A stretch of 6,954 nt of DNA. Source: Synechococcaceae bacterium WBB_10_009 (GTDB lineage Bacteria > Cyanobacteriota > Cyanobacteriia > PCC-6307 > Cyanobiaceae). Shown in pieces: positions 1 to 4,852 of this stretch; the first letter of the stretch is position 1, and each line of letters begins with the position of its first letter. The notes under the pieces were generated by a model. The model did no database searches, was not told the origin of the DNA, and saw only the letters and a list, made by a program, of their open reading frames with translations. Made by a program: the position numbers and the translations under genes. The DNA is taken from the NCBI GenBank assembly GCA_010030955.1, contig RHBP01000093.1:1-6954 (forward strand). The letters are read 5' to 3'.

Positions 1-416
1 CCGCCCAGCCCCATCTGCTCCAGCAAATCTGAGGCCCGTTCCCTCTGGTCCGTGCTGGCGCTGTGATGGCGGCCGATCCCCACCGATCCAAACCAGCCGG
101 AGAGCACCACCTCCTCGGCGCTGACATCGGGTCGATAGCGCGCCTGCAGGTCGGCGGACACGTGGCCAATCCGCCGCCGCAGCTCCAAGAGGTTCACCGT
201 GCTGCTGCCGAACAGGCGCAGGCTCGAGCCTGGCTGCACCACCGGGTAGAGCTCACGGCTCATCAGTTTGATCAGGGCGCTTTTGCCCGCACCGTTCGGC
301 CCCAGCACCACCGCGTGTTCTCCGAGGTGGAGCCGCAGATCGATGCCATGCAGCACCGGCTGCGGACCCAGCCATGCCACCACCCGCTCCAGTTCCAGGT
401 AGGGCTGGCTGTCCAT
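1..416 (-). CDS. ABC transporter ATP-binding protein, N-terminal part (runs off the left edge)
   Basis: The first 138 residues of an ABC-type ATPase that powers transport across the inner membrane; its substrate cannot be told from this fragment. Walker A is GPNGAGKS at residues 39-46, with the ATP-binding lysine at K45. A Q-loop follows around residues 83-91 (IGHVSADLQ). The C signature, Walker B and H-loop lie beyond position 1. The N-terminus, the Q-loop wording and the following LSGWFGSVG stretch suggest the ModF/COG1119 group of stand-alone ATPases, but this is a family-level guess from memory. The ATG at 416 is well fixed, because an in-frame TAA lies four codons upstream (plus-strand 426-428). 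No clear Shine-Dalgarno sequence precedes it. The gene is divergent from the rightward group, and an NtcA-like palindrome sits 23-40 nt upstream of the start. Confidence 0.9.
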   Translation of the reverse strand, partial: MDSQPYLELERVVAWLGPQPVLHGIDLRLHLGEHAVVLGPNGAGKSALIKLMSRELYPVVQPGSSLRLFGSSTVNLLELRRRIGHVSADLQARYRPDVSAEEVVLSGWFGSVGIGRHHSASTDQRERASDLLEQMGLG

Positions 417-438
417 GGCCCCGGCTTAGCAACGAATC

Positions 439-456
439 CTGTAAGGGGTGCTACAG
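439..456. promoter_or_regulatory. NtcA-type palindrome CTGTA-N8-TACAG
   Basis: Perfect five-base arms CTGTA (439-443) and TACAG (452-456) flank eight bases. This contains the NtcA consensus GTA-N8-TAC and its extended form TGTA-N8-TACA. NtcA is the CRP-family nitrogen regulator of cyanobacteria. The site lies between the leftward ABC ATPase and the rightward genes. No good TAN3T -10 element is seen at the activator spacing (20-24 nt) on either strand. For the ATPase, a class II promoter would put the transcription start inside the gene, so a bound protein would more likely repress. This is a sequence match only. Confidence 0.4.
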
Positions 457-514
457 ACCACAACGCCCACAGCCATGAACCTGGGATCGCCTCTGAACCG
501 TTGGCGTGTCCCCC

Positions 515-607
515 ATGTCCCAGCCCGAGCAACCGTCCAAGGCCACCATCCCGCTCAAGGCACGGCCCATTTACCGCCCCCCCAGCGGCCAGGGCAAGGC
601 CCATTGA
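515..607 (+). CDS. possible 30-aa small protein (or N-terminal part of a UGA-interrupted gene)
   Basis: A 30-codon ORF from ATG 515 to TGA 605-607. The product is polar and rich in proline and lysine (it begins MSQPEQPSKATIPLKARP), with no membrane segment, Cys or recognised domain. No Shine-Dalgarno sequence is visible. The frame stays open after the TGA and runs straight into the 67-aa ORF at 698-901 with no further stop, so it may be the first half of a longer gene. It could also be non-coding leader. I do not recognise the family. Confidence 0.3.
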   Translation: MSQPEQPSKATIPLKARPIYRPPSGQGKAH

Positions 608-619
608 CCCTGTGGCTGT

Positions 620-667
620 GGGCCCCGCTTGTCGAACCGGGGCCCCTGCGGTGAACTGGGTTCGACA
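620..667 (+). other. candidate H-type RNA pseudoknot
   Basis: Stem 1 pairs GGGCCCC (620-626) with GGGGCCC (639-645): seven G-C pairs. Stem 2 pairs TGTCGAACC (630-638) with GGTTCGACA (659-667): nine perfect pairs. The 5' arm of stem 2 lies inside the loop of stem 1, and its end abuts the 3' arm of stem 1 with no gap. That is the H-type pseudoknot arrangement, with loop 1 of three bases (627-629) and the last loop of 13 bases (646-658). Three bases is tight for spanning a nine-pair stem, so stem 2 may be partly open. If stem 1 forms alone it resembles a terminator stem, but no T-run follows. Confidence 0.4.
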
Positions 668-673
668 GCTCCA

Positions 674-689
674 GCTGACGGCCGTCAGC
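674..689. promoter_or_regulatory. perfect 16-bp palindrome upstream of the 67-aa ORF
   Basis: GCTGACGGCCGTCAGC is a perfect palindrome ending 8 nt before ATG 698. As DNA it has the form of an operator for a dimeric repressor. As RNA it would make a six-pair hairpin with a GGCC loop across the ribosome-binding region. A second small inverted repeat, CAGCT-CC-AGCTG (666-677), overlaps its left edge. No matching second copy was noticed in the window. Confidence 0.35.
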
Positions 690-697
690 CCGATGCC

Positions 698-901
698 ATG
701 TCCCAGGTAGCGCCGCCCCCCTGTTGGACCCACCGCGGCTGCCGCATCCTGTTGCTGGGCGGAGGTGCCCAGGGGGTGCATTACCGCGTGCAGCACCAGA
801 GCGGAGCGCCGCTCGGGCAGGTGGCCTCGCTGGCGGAAGCCCGGCAGTTGATTGATGAGCAGATCGTGTTGATCCGCCAACGGCTGGCGGCGGTGGCCTG
901 A
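698..901 (+). CDS. hypothetical 67-aa protein upstream of csaB
   Basis: A small soluble protein with no signal peptide or membrane segment. A beta-like core (CRILLLGGGAQGVHYRV) is followed by a short turn and an amphipathic C-terminal helix (roughly residues 44-64, EARQLIDEQIVLIRQRL). This pattern looks like a compact alpha/beta domain, but I do not recognise a named family. ATG 698 is chosen because it opens directly before the structured part; an in-frame TTG at 629 would add 23 low-complexity residues. No clear Shine-Dalgarno sequence is present. csaB begins 42 nt downstream on the same strand, so co-transcription is likely. The frame is also continuous with the small ORF at 515-607 across one TGA. 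Confidence 0.6.
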   Translation: MSQVAPPPCWTHRGCRILLLGGGAQGVHYRVQHQSGAPLGQVASLAEARQLIDEQIVLIRQRLAAVA

Positions 902-943
902 GGGCGCTAGGGGCGGCGGTGGTGGCAAGCTGCCGCAAGTTGT

Positions 944-1996
944 GTGCCCCCGGTGGCCCGTCCTGTTCTGCTGTGCGGTTACTACGGCGAGCACAACCTC
1001 GGGGATGACGCCCTGCTCGAATCGCTGTTGAGCCAGCTGCCGCCGTCGGCCATTCCCCTCGTGACGGCCCACGACCAACCGCTGGTTCAGGGGCGCCATC
1101 GGGTGGCCACGGTGCAACGGCGCAGCCTGGGGCAGGTGCTGCGGGCCCTGGGGCGCAGCCGGGCCCTGGTGCTGGGCGGCGGCAGCCTGCTGCAGGACTC
1201 CACCAGCTTCCGCAGCCTGCTCTACTACGCCGCGCTGATGCTGGCGGCGCGGTTGCAGGGCCAGCCTGTGCTGCTCTGGGCCCAGGGATTGGGGCCCCTG
1301 CGCCGGCGCCGCAGCCGCCTGCTGGTGCGCCTGCTGCTGCCGCTGGCCAGCGCCATCAGCTGGCGGGATGCCGCCTCGGCGCGGTTGGCGCGGCAGCTGG
1401 GCTGCACGGCCCCCCACGGGGCCGATGCGGTGTGGGCCCTGCCCCCCCAGCCCTGGATCGGCCGTGGCGGTCCACTGGTGGTGTGCTGGCGCCCCACCGC
1501 CTTGATCGACGCCGCCGGTTGGCGCCTGTTGCTTCAAGCCCTGGAGCAGCTGGCGGAGGCCCACGACCGCCCCGTGCAGTGGCTGCCCTTCCATGGCCCG
1601 CAGGATCGGCCGCTGCTGCAGCAGTTGCTGGATCAGGGCCTGGTGCCACCGGCGCTGCAGCGCCGCAGCCGGCAACTGGAGGCCGAGACCCCTGCGGAAG
1701 CGATGGCGGTGTTCCGCAGCGCCGGCTTGGTGGTGGCCATGCGCCTGCACGCGCTGATCCTGGCGGCCCTCTCCGGCGCACCGGTGGCGGCCCTCAGCTA
1801 CGACCCCAAGGTGCAGGCCTGCGCCGTGGAGTTTGGTTGCGGCTGCACCGACCTGGCCGACGCCCTACCCACGGCGGCGCAGTTGGCGCAGGTCTGGGGT
1901 GAGGTGCTCGACCAGCCCGCCGGCCTGGAACCCCTGGCGCAGATGCGCCAGGCCACGGCGTTGCACCGCTCCCTGCTGCAACGCCTCGCCCCCTGA
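944..1996 (+). CDS. csaB: polysaccharide pyruvyl transferase CsaB
   Basis: A 350-aa cytoplasmic enzyme expected to transfer pyruvate from phosphoenolpyruvate as a ketal onto a cell-wall polysaccharide precursor. Family features are visible in order: GYYGEHNLGDDALLE (residues 12-26), the glycine loop GGGSLLQD (78-85) and MRLHALILAALSGAPVAALS near the C-terminus (from residue 266), with SYDPKV next. The length fits the CsaB subfamily. The start is a GTG that opens straight into the first beta strand (RPVLLCGYYG); no convincing Shine-Dalgarno sequence was found. In Bacillus the pyruvyl group lets SLH domains bind the wall. In cyanobacteria CsaB-like proteins are linked to holding the outer membrane through SLH-domain proteins. 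The neighbouring small genes do not add to this picture. Confidence 0.92.
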   Translation: MPPVARPVLLCGYYGEHNLGDDALLESLLSQLPPSAIPLVTAHDQPLVQGRHRVATVQRRSLGQVLRALGRSRALVLGGGSLLQDSTSFRSLLYYAALMLAARLQGQPVLLWAQGLGPLRRRRSRLLVRLLLPLASAISWRDAASARLARQLGCTAPHGADAVWALPPQPWIGRGGPLVVCWRPTALIDAAGWRLLLQALEQLAEAHDRPVQWLPFHGPQDRPLLQQLLDQGLVPPALQRRSRQLEAETPAEAMAVFRSAGLVVAMRLHALILAALSGAPVAALSYDPKVQACAVEFGCGCTDLADALPTAAQLAQVWGEVLDQPAGLEPLAQMRQATALHRSLLQRLAP

Positions 1997-2078
1997 GCCC
2001 TCGCCGTTCTCCGGTACTTCTACCGATGGTCGACGACCGGTGGGCACGTCACGCTCTGGCCGTTGATGCCACGACAGC

Positions 2079-2273
2079 ATGTCCAGCTCCCCCGTGATGG
2101 TTGGCCCCTACGGCGGCACGATCTACCAGCTGCAGGCCAGCGAGGGCGACTTGTTTCAGGTCTGCTTCGGGGGGCAATGCCTGTTCTGCGAGAGCCTGCA
2201 CGTGGGCATGGCGCACCTGAACCGGATGGAGCGCCTGGCCGTGTCAGCGCATACTGCACAAACGGCGAGCTGA
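2079..2273 (+). CDS. hypothetical 64-aa protein with a Cys cluster
   Basis: A small protein with a compact core, GPYGGTIYQLQASEGD (residues 9-24), followed by C29, C34 and C37, where C34-x2-C37 resembles half of a zinc knuckle. H41 and H46 follow and could complete a metal site. The last 15 residues are Ala/Ser/Thr-rich and look unstructured. ATG 2079 gives the most protein-like product; the overlapping frame that starts with ATG at 2063 reads as low-complexity shadow sequence. No Shine-Dalgarno sequence is seen. It lies 82 nt after csaB and 30 nt before the ParA-like gene. The metal-binding idea is inference, and the family is not recognised. Confidence 0.6.
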   Translation: MSSSPVMVGPYGGTIYQLQASEGDLFQVCFGGQCLFCESLHVGMAHLNRMERLAVSAHTAQTAS

Positions 2274-2303
2274 CCTTATCCTCCGGGCACTTGCAGCCCG
2301 CTG

Positions 2304-2971
2304 GTGTTCATCACCGTCTCCGGCCAGAAGGGCGGAGTGGCCAAAACCTGCACCAGCATCCACCTGGCCAGTGTTTGGGCTGAGCAGGGCCGCCAGGTGT
2401 GGTGGATGCAGACCGCAACCGCTCCGCCCTCGCCTACGGGATTCGCGGCAACCTGCCGTTCAGCGTGGTGCCCGTGGAAGCCGCCGCCAAGGCCGCCCGC
2501 CACGCCGAGGTGGTGATCACCGATGGCCAGGCCAGCAGCGATGAGGAGGAGCTCCGCCACCTGGCGGTGGGGTCCGATCTGGTGCTGTTGCCCACCGCCC
2601 CCAAGGCCCGTTCCGTGGAGCTCACGGTGGAACTGGCTCAGCTGCTGCAGCGTGTTGGCGTGCCCCACGCGGTGTTGATGGCGAAGGTGGATCTGCGTCA
2701 GCCCCGTGCCGTCACCGATGCCCGCCAGGCGTTGCAGTCCTTTGGCCTGCAGGTGCTCACCGCTGAGGTGCCCCTGCTCAGCGCCTTCGACAAGGCCGAA
2801 ACCCAGGGCCTGCCCGTGTCGCTCGCCTGCGATGACCGGGGTCGTTCCGATCCCCGGCGCATGGCCGGCTGGTCGGCCTACCAATCCGTTGCCCAGGAGA
2901 TCGAATGCCTGATTTCGAAGCCCTTATCCGTCGTCAGCAGGACAGCCAATCCACTGCCGCTGAGCGCCTGA
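2304..2971 (+). pseudogene. ParA/MinD-family ATPase broken by a -1 frameshift at Walker B
   Basis: A ParA-type P-loop ATPase. Frame one, from GTG 2304, encodes residues 1-32 with the deviant Walker A KGGVAKT (9-15), including the signature lysine K9. It then drifts into non-homologous sequence and stops at 2516. The correct sequence resumes one frame away at 2402 as VDADRNRSAL, the Walker B region, and runs intact to TGA 2969-2971. Adding one base after 2399 restores RQV-x-VDAD, exactly the family pattern, and gives about 222 aa, a normal size for short ParA proteins. The second half carries ITDGQASS (switch II region), an adenine-site-like LLPTAPKAR and the C-terminal DPRRMAGWSAYQSVAQEI helix. 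Since only one lesion is seen, a recent mutation or an assembly error fits better than old decay. The cargo is unknown. The last 67 nt overlap the next gene. Confidence 0.8.
2895..2899 (+). promoter_or_regulatory. ribosome binding site AGGAG for the 68-aa membrane protein
   Basis: AGGAG ends 5 nt before ATG 2905 and lies inside the ParA coding region. It is the clearest Shine-Dalgarno sequence in the window, and it fixes the start of the overlapping downstream gene. Confidence 0.7.
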
Positions 2972-3111
2972 GCCTGGTGGAGCCCACCACCGCCAGCGAG
3001 GCGGTGGGTGCGCCCCTGGGCTGGCTGGCTTTCGTCGGTTCACTGCTGGGTGCCCTCTTGGGCACGGTGGGCGTTCAGGTGGCCTCCAGCATGGGCTGGT
3101 TCAGCTTCTGA
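2905..3111 (+). CDS. small membrane protein (68 aa) overlapping the parA 3' end
   Basis: A short protein with a charged, soluble N-terminal part (residues 1-35, beginning MPDFEALIRRQQD) and one hydrophobic C-terminal segment (about 38-60). That segment carries a glycine zipper, G45-x3-G49-x3-G53, which usually marks tight helix packing or oligomer formation. The layout suggests a single-pass protein with its N-terminus in the cytoplasm. ATG 2905 has a strong AGGAG at good spacing and overlaps the ParA-like frame by 67 nt, so translation is probably coupled. I infer a partner or membrane anchor for the ParA-like ATPase, but no family is recognised. The 3' end overlaps the convergent peroxiredoxin gene by 11 nt. 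Confidence 0.7.
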   Translation: MPDFEALIRRQQDSQSTAAERLSLVEPTTASEAVGAPLGWLAFVGSLLGALLGTVGVQVASSMGWFSF

Positions 3112-3640
3112 TCTGCAGCTCCCCCAGGGCCGCCAGCACCTCCTGGCTGTGGCCGAGGGGCCTCACCCCCACCCACCGCTGCCTCAGGATCCCCTCGGGA
3201 TCAATCAGGAAGGTGTGGCGCTGGGAGAAGGGGGCCATCCAGCTGCCGTAGGCCTTGCTCACGCGGCCGCCCGGGTCGGAGAGCAGCGGATAGGCGAGGG
3301 CCTCACTGCCGCAGAATTCAGCATGGCTGTCGGCGGAGTCGGCGCTGACGCCCACCACTTCGGCACCGGCCCGGTGGAATTGCTCGAGGTCCCGTTGGAA
3401 TCCACGGGCTTCGATGGTGCAGCCCTCGGTGAAATCGCGCGGATAGAAATAGAGCACCAGCCAACGGCCGCTGAAATCAGCCAGGCTGCGGGGCCCCGGC
3501 ACCCCATCGAGGTTGAAGCCCGGGGCCGGCTGATCCAGCTCCGGCAGCGGGCCTCCGAGGGCAAGGGCAACCGGTGGCCGCACGCAGCAAACCGCCAGGC
3601 TGGCGGCAACTCCCCCCAGCAGCTGGCGGCGTGAAATCAC
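3101..3640 (-). CDS. Tat-exported peroxiredoxin, BCP/PrxQ type
   Basis: A thiol peroxidase that reduces hydrogen peroxide and organic peroxides, here 179 aa with an export signal. The N-terminus has a twin-arginine motif SRRQLL (residues 3-8), a hydrophobic stretch and a likely cleavage after VALA (A27). The mature part is about 152 aa, the usual BCP size. The active-site motif P67-RDF-T71-EG-C74 contains the peroxidatic Cys C74; the supporting Arg is R141 in SQRHTFLID. Most PrxQ proteins have the resolving Cys five residues after the first, but here that position is R79. C110 is the only other Cys in the mature protein, so it works either as a 1-Cys enzyme or with C110 as an atypical resolver. 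The start is GTG at 3640, forced by the in-frame rpmB stop only three codons upstream. The gene follows rpmB by 9 nt. Location is inferred to be thylakoid lumen or periplasm. Confidence 0.9.
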   Translation of the reverse strand: MISRRQLLGGVAASLAVCCVRPPVALALGGPLPELDQPAPGFNLDGVPGPRSLADFSGRWLVLYFYPRDFTEGCTIEARGFQRDLEQFHRAGAEVVGVSADSADSHAEFCGSEALAYPLLSDPGGRVSKAYGSWMAPFSQRHTFLIDPEGILRQRWVGVRPLGHSQEVLAALGELQIRS

Positions 3641-3649
3641 GGTTTCGGC

Positions 3650-3886
3650 TCAGAGCTTGGCCAGGTTGATGCCGAGTTCTTTGGCGTAGGCGCCCAGGCC
3701 TTTCTTCTGGATGGTTTTGAGGGCGCGGGTGGACACGCGCAGCTTGATGAAGCGGTTGCCCTCCGCCCACCACAGGCGACGCTCCTGCAGGTTCACCTGT
3801 TGCAGCTTCTTGGTGCGCACGTGGGAGTGCGACACGGACATGCCGTTGTTGGCGCGCTTGCCGGTGAGTTGGCAGACCCGGGACAT
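3650..3886 (-). CDS. rpmB: 50S ribosomal protein L28
   Basis: A 78-aa structural protein of the large ribosomal subunit. It reads MSRVCQLTGKRANNG at the N-terminus, then VSHSHVRTKK, then WWAEGNRFIKLRVSTRALKT, and ends GLGAYAKELGINLAKL. All are typical of bacterial L28, and the length is normal. ATG 3886 is chosen over an upstream in-frame ATG at 3925 because it matches the family start and has AGAAGG six nt upstream. The gene has its own leader of about 90 nt after the MscS-like gene and is followed at 9 nt by the peroxiredoxin gene in the same frame. Confidence 0.97.
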   Translation of the reverse strand: MSRVCQLTGKRANNGMSVSHSHVRTKKLQQVNLQERRLWWAEGNRFIKLRVSTRALKTIQKKGLGAYAKELGINLAKL

Positions 3887-3892
3887 GACCGA

Positions 3893-3898
3893 CCTTCT
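3893..3898 (-). promoter_or_regulatory. ribosome binding site AGAAGG of rpmB
   Basis: AGAAGG on the minus strand lies 6 nt before the ATG at 3886 and decides between the two in-frame starts of rpmB. Confidence 0.65.
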
Positions 3899-3940
3899 GT
3901 AAGACGAACGACTTTGAACCGCCATCGGTCCAAGTTGCCC

Positions 3941-3949
3941 ACAGTAGCA
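3941..3949 (-). promoter_or_regulatory. candidate extended -10 promoter for rpmB
   Basis: On the minus strand TGCTACTGT fits the extended -10 form TGnTAnnnT. It would place the transcription start near 3934, leaving a leader of about 48 nt before the rpmB ATG. No good -35 hexamer is present at 17 nt, as expected if the TG extension replaces it. Confidence 0.35.
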
Positions 3950-3951
3950 AC

Positions 3952-3971
3952 CCAGGTGGCAGCAAGCCTGG
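3952..3971 (-). terminator. weak hairpin downstream of the MscS-like gene
   Basis: CCAGG (3952-3956) pairs with CCTGG (3967-3971), with an extra wobble pair inside and a loop of about eight bases. On the minus strand it is followed by GTTGC with no real T-run, so termination would be weak. It also overlaps the likely -35 zone of the rpmB promoter. Confidence 0.2.
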
Positions 3972-3978
3972 TGGGGGT

Positions 3979-4839
3979 TCAGCTGGCCGCCAGGCGCAGC
4001 CCCAGCTCCTGAATCAGGCGGTTCAACCCCAGGGCAACCCGCTGCTGCACCTCCCGGTGGGCCTGCGGATCGCTGCCCTCCAGGGCGTAAACCAGTTCAA
4101 ACACCAGGGCGGTGCCCTTGAGATCCAGGCAGTGGCAGCGGTCCAGCCGCAGCCCGGGCCCATCCGCCAGCCACCGCTGCACCCGCTGGGGCAGCTGCTC
4201 CAGGGCGGCGGGCGGCGCCTCGGCCTCCAGGGCGAACCGCAGCACCACCCGCCGCTGTTCCAGCTCATCGCAGTTGGTCACCACCGACCCCGTGAGCAGG
4301 CTGTTGCCCATCACGATCGCTTCGCCGCTGAGGTTGCGCAGCCGGGTGGAGCGCACCCCGATCCGTTCCACACGGGCGGTGATGCCATTCACTTGAATCC
4401 ATTGGCCGACCTGGAACGGCCGGTCGAGCAGCAGGGTGAGGTAGTTGAAGAACTCCTGCACCGGCTGTTTGAGCGCCAGACCGGCACCGATGCCGCCGGC
4501 ACTGAGCAGGGCCCAGATGGCCGCCATCTCCACGCCGATGTTCTGGAGGTAGAACACGGCGCCCATGGCGCTGATCAGAGCGCGCAGCATCGGCGCGAGC
4601 GACCCCAGCAACGCCGCCACCGCCTCATCACCGCAACGGGCGCTCCAGCTGCGCAGGGCCCGCGTGGCGGCCCGGTTGGCCAGGCGCACCGCCAGCACCA
4701 CCAGCACCAGCTTGACCCCGGCCATCAACAGCTGATCCGCCCCGAACGTCATCGGCAGGCTGCGCCAGGCGAGGGCGGCACTGATCAGGCCGGTCCCCAG
4801 CAGCAGGGCCAGGGCCGGCAGGATCGTGGCGGGTGCCAT
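3979..4839 (-). CDS. MscS-family small-conductance mechanosensitive channel
   Basis: A 286-aa inner-membrane channel that opens under membrane tension to release solutes on osmotic downshock. Hydrophobic segments lie at about residues 5-25, 37-55 and 84-138. The last holds the pore-lining helix, with Gly/Ala packing AGGIGAGLAL (114-123), followed by the kinked FFNYLTLLLDRPFQVGQWI (130-148). The beta domain carries VERIGVRSTRLRNLSGE (157-173) and the GNSLLTGSVVTN stretch (from 178), where typical MscS proteins have PNS. A mixed alpha/beta C-terminal domain completes the protein, a normal length for the short MscS class. ATG 4839 starts 13 nt after the htpG stop, so the two are probably one transcript. 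No Shine-Dalgarno sequence is evident. The exact subfamily and ion preference cannot be told. Confidence 0.93.
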   Translation of the reverse strand: MAPATILPALALLLGTGLISAALAWRSLPMTFGADQLLMAGVKLVLVVLAVRLANRAATRALRSWSARCGDEAVAALLGSLAPMLRALISAMGAVFYLQNIGVEMAAIWALLSAGGIGAGLALKQPVQEFFNYLTLLLDRPFQVGQWIQVNGITARVERIGVRSTRLRNLSGEAIVMGNSLLTGSVVTNCDELEQRRVVLRFALEAEAPPAALEQLPQRVQRWLADGPGLRLDRCHCLDLKGTALVFELVYALEGSDPQAHREVQQRVALGLNRLIQELGLRLAAS

Positions 4840-4852
4840 GGGGGTCAGGGGA

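Noticed and set aside
620..690. Possible tRNA or split tmRNA, prompted by GGTTCGAC and a GGGGCCC acceptor-like stem
   Set aside because: No seven-base T-loop closed by a five-pair stem, no cloverleaf, no CCA-side context, and no tag sequence like ANNIV...APVAA was found in the surrounding region.
272..1750. A 492-codon minus-strand open frame across csaB and the upstream region
   Set aside because: Gln/Gly/Pro/His-rich shadow of csaB with no domain character; the csaB frame on the other strand has clear family motifs.
2385..2415. Programmed -1 ribosomal frameshifting in the ParA-like gene
   Set aside because: No slippery heptamer of the X-XXY-YYZ type is present at the junction; a plain one-base deletion explains the sequence better.
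3590..3640. Lipoprotein signal in the peroxiredoxin (LAVC near residues 15-18)
   Set aside because: The residue before the Cys is Val, not Gly, Ala or Ser, so it does not fit a lipobox; the twin-arginine signal with a VALA cleavage site fits better.
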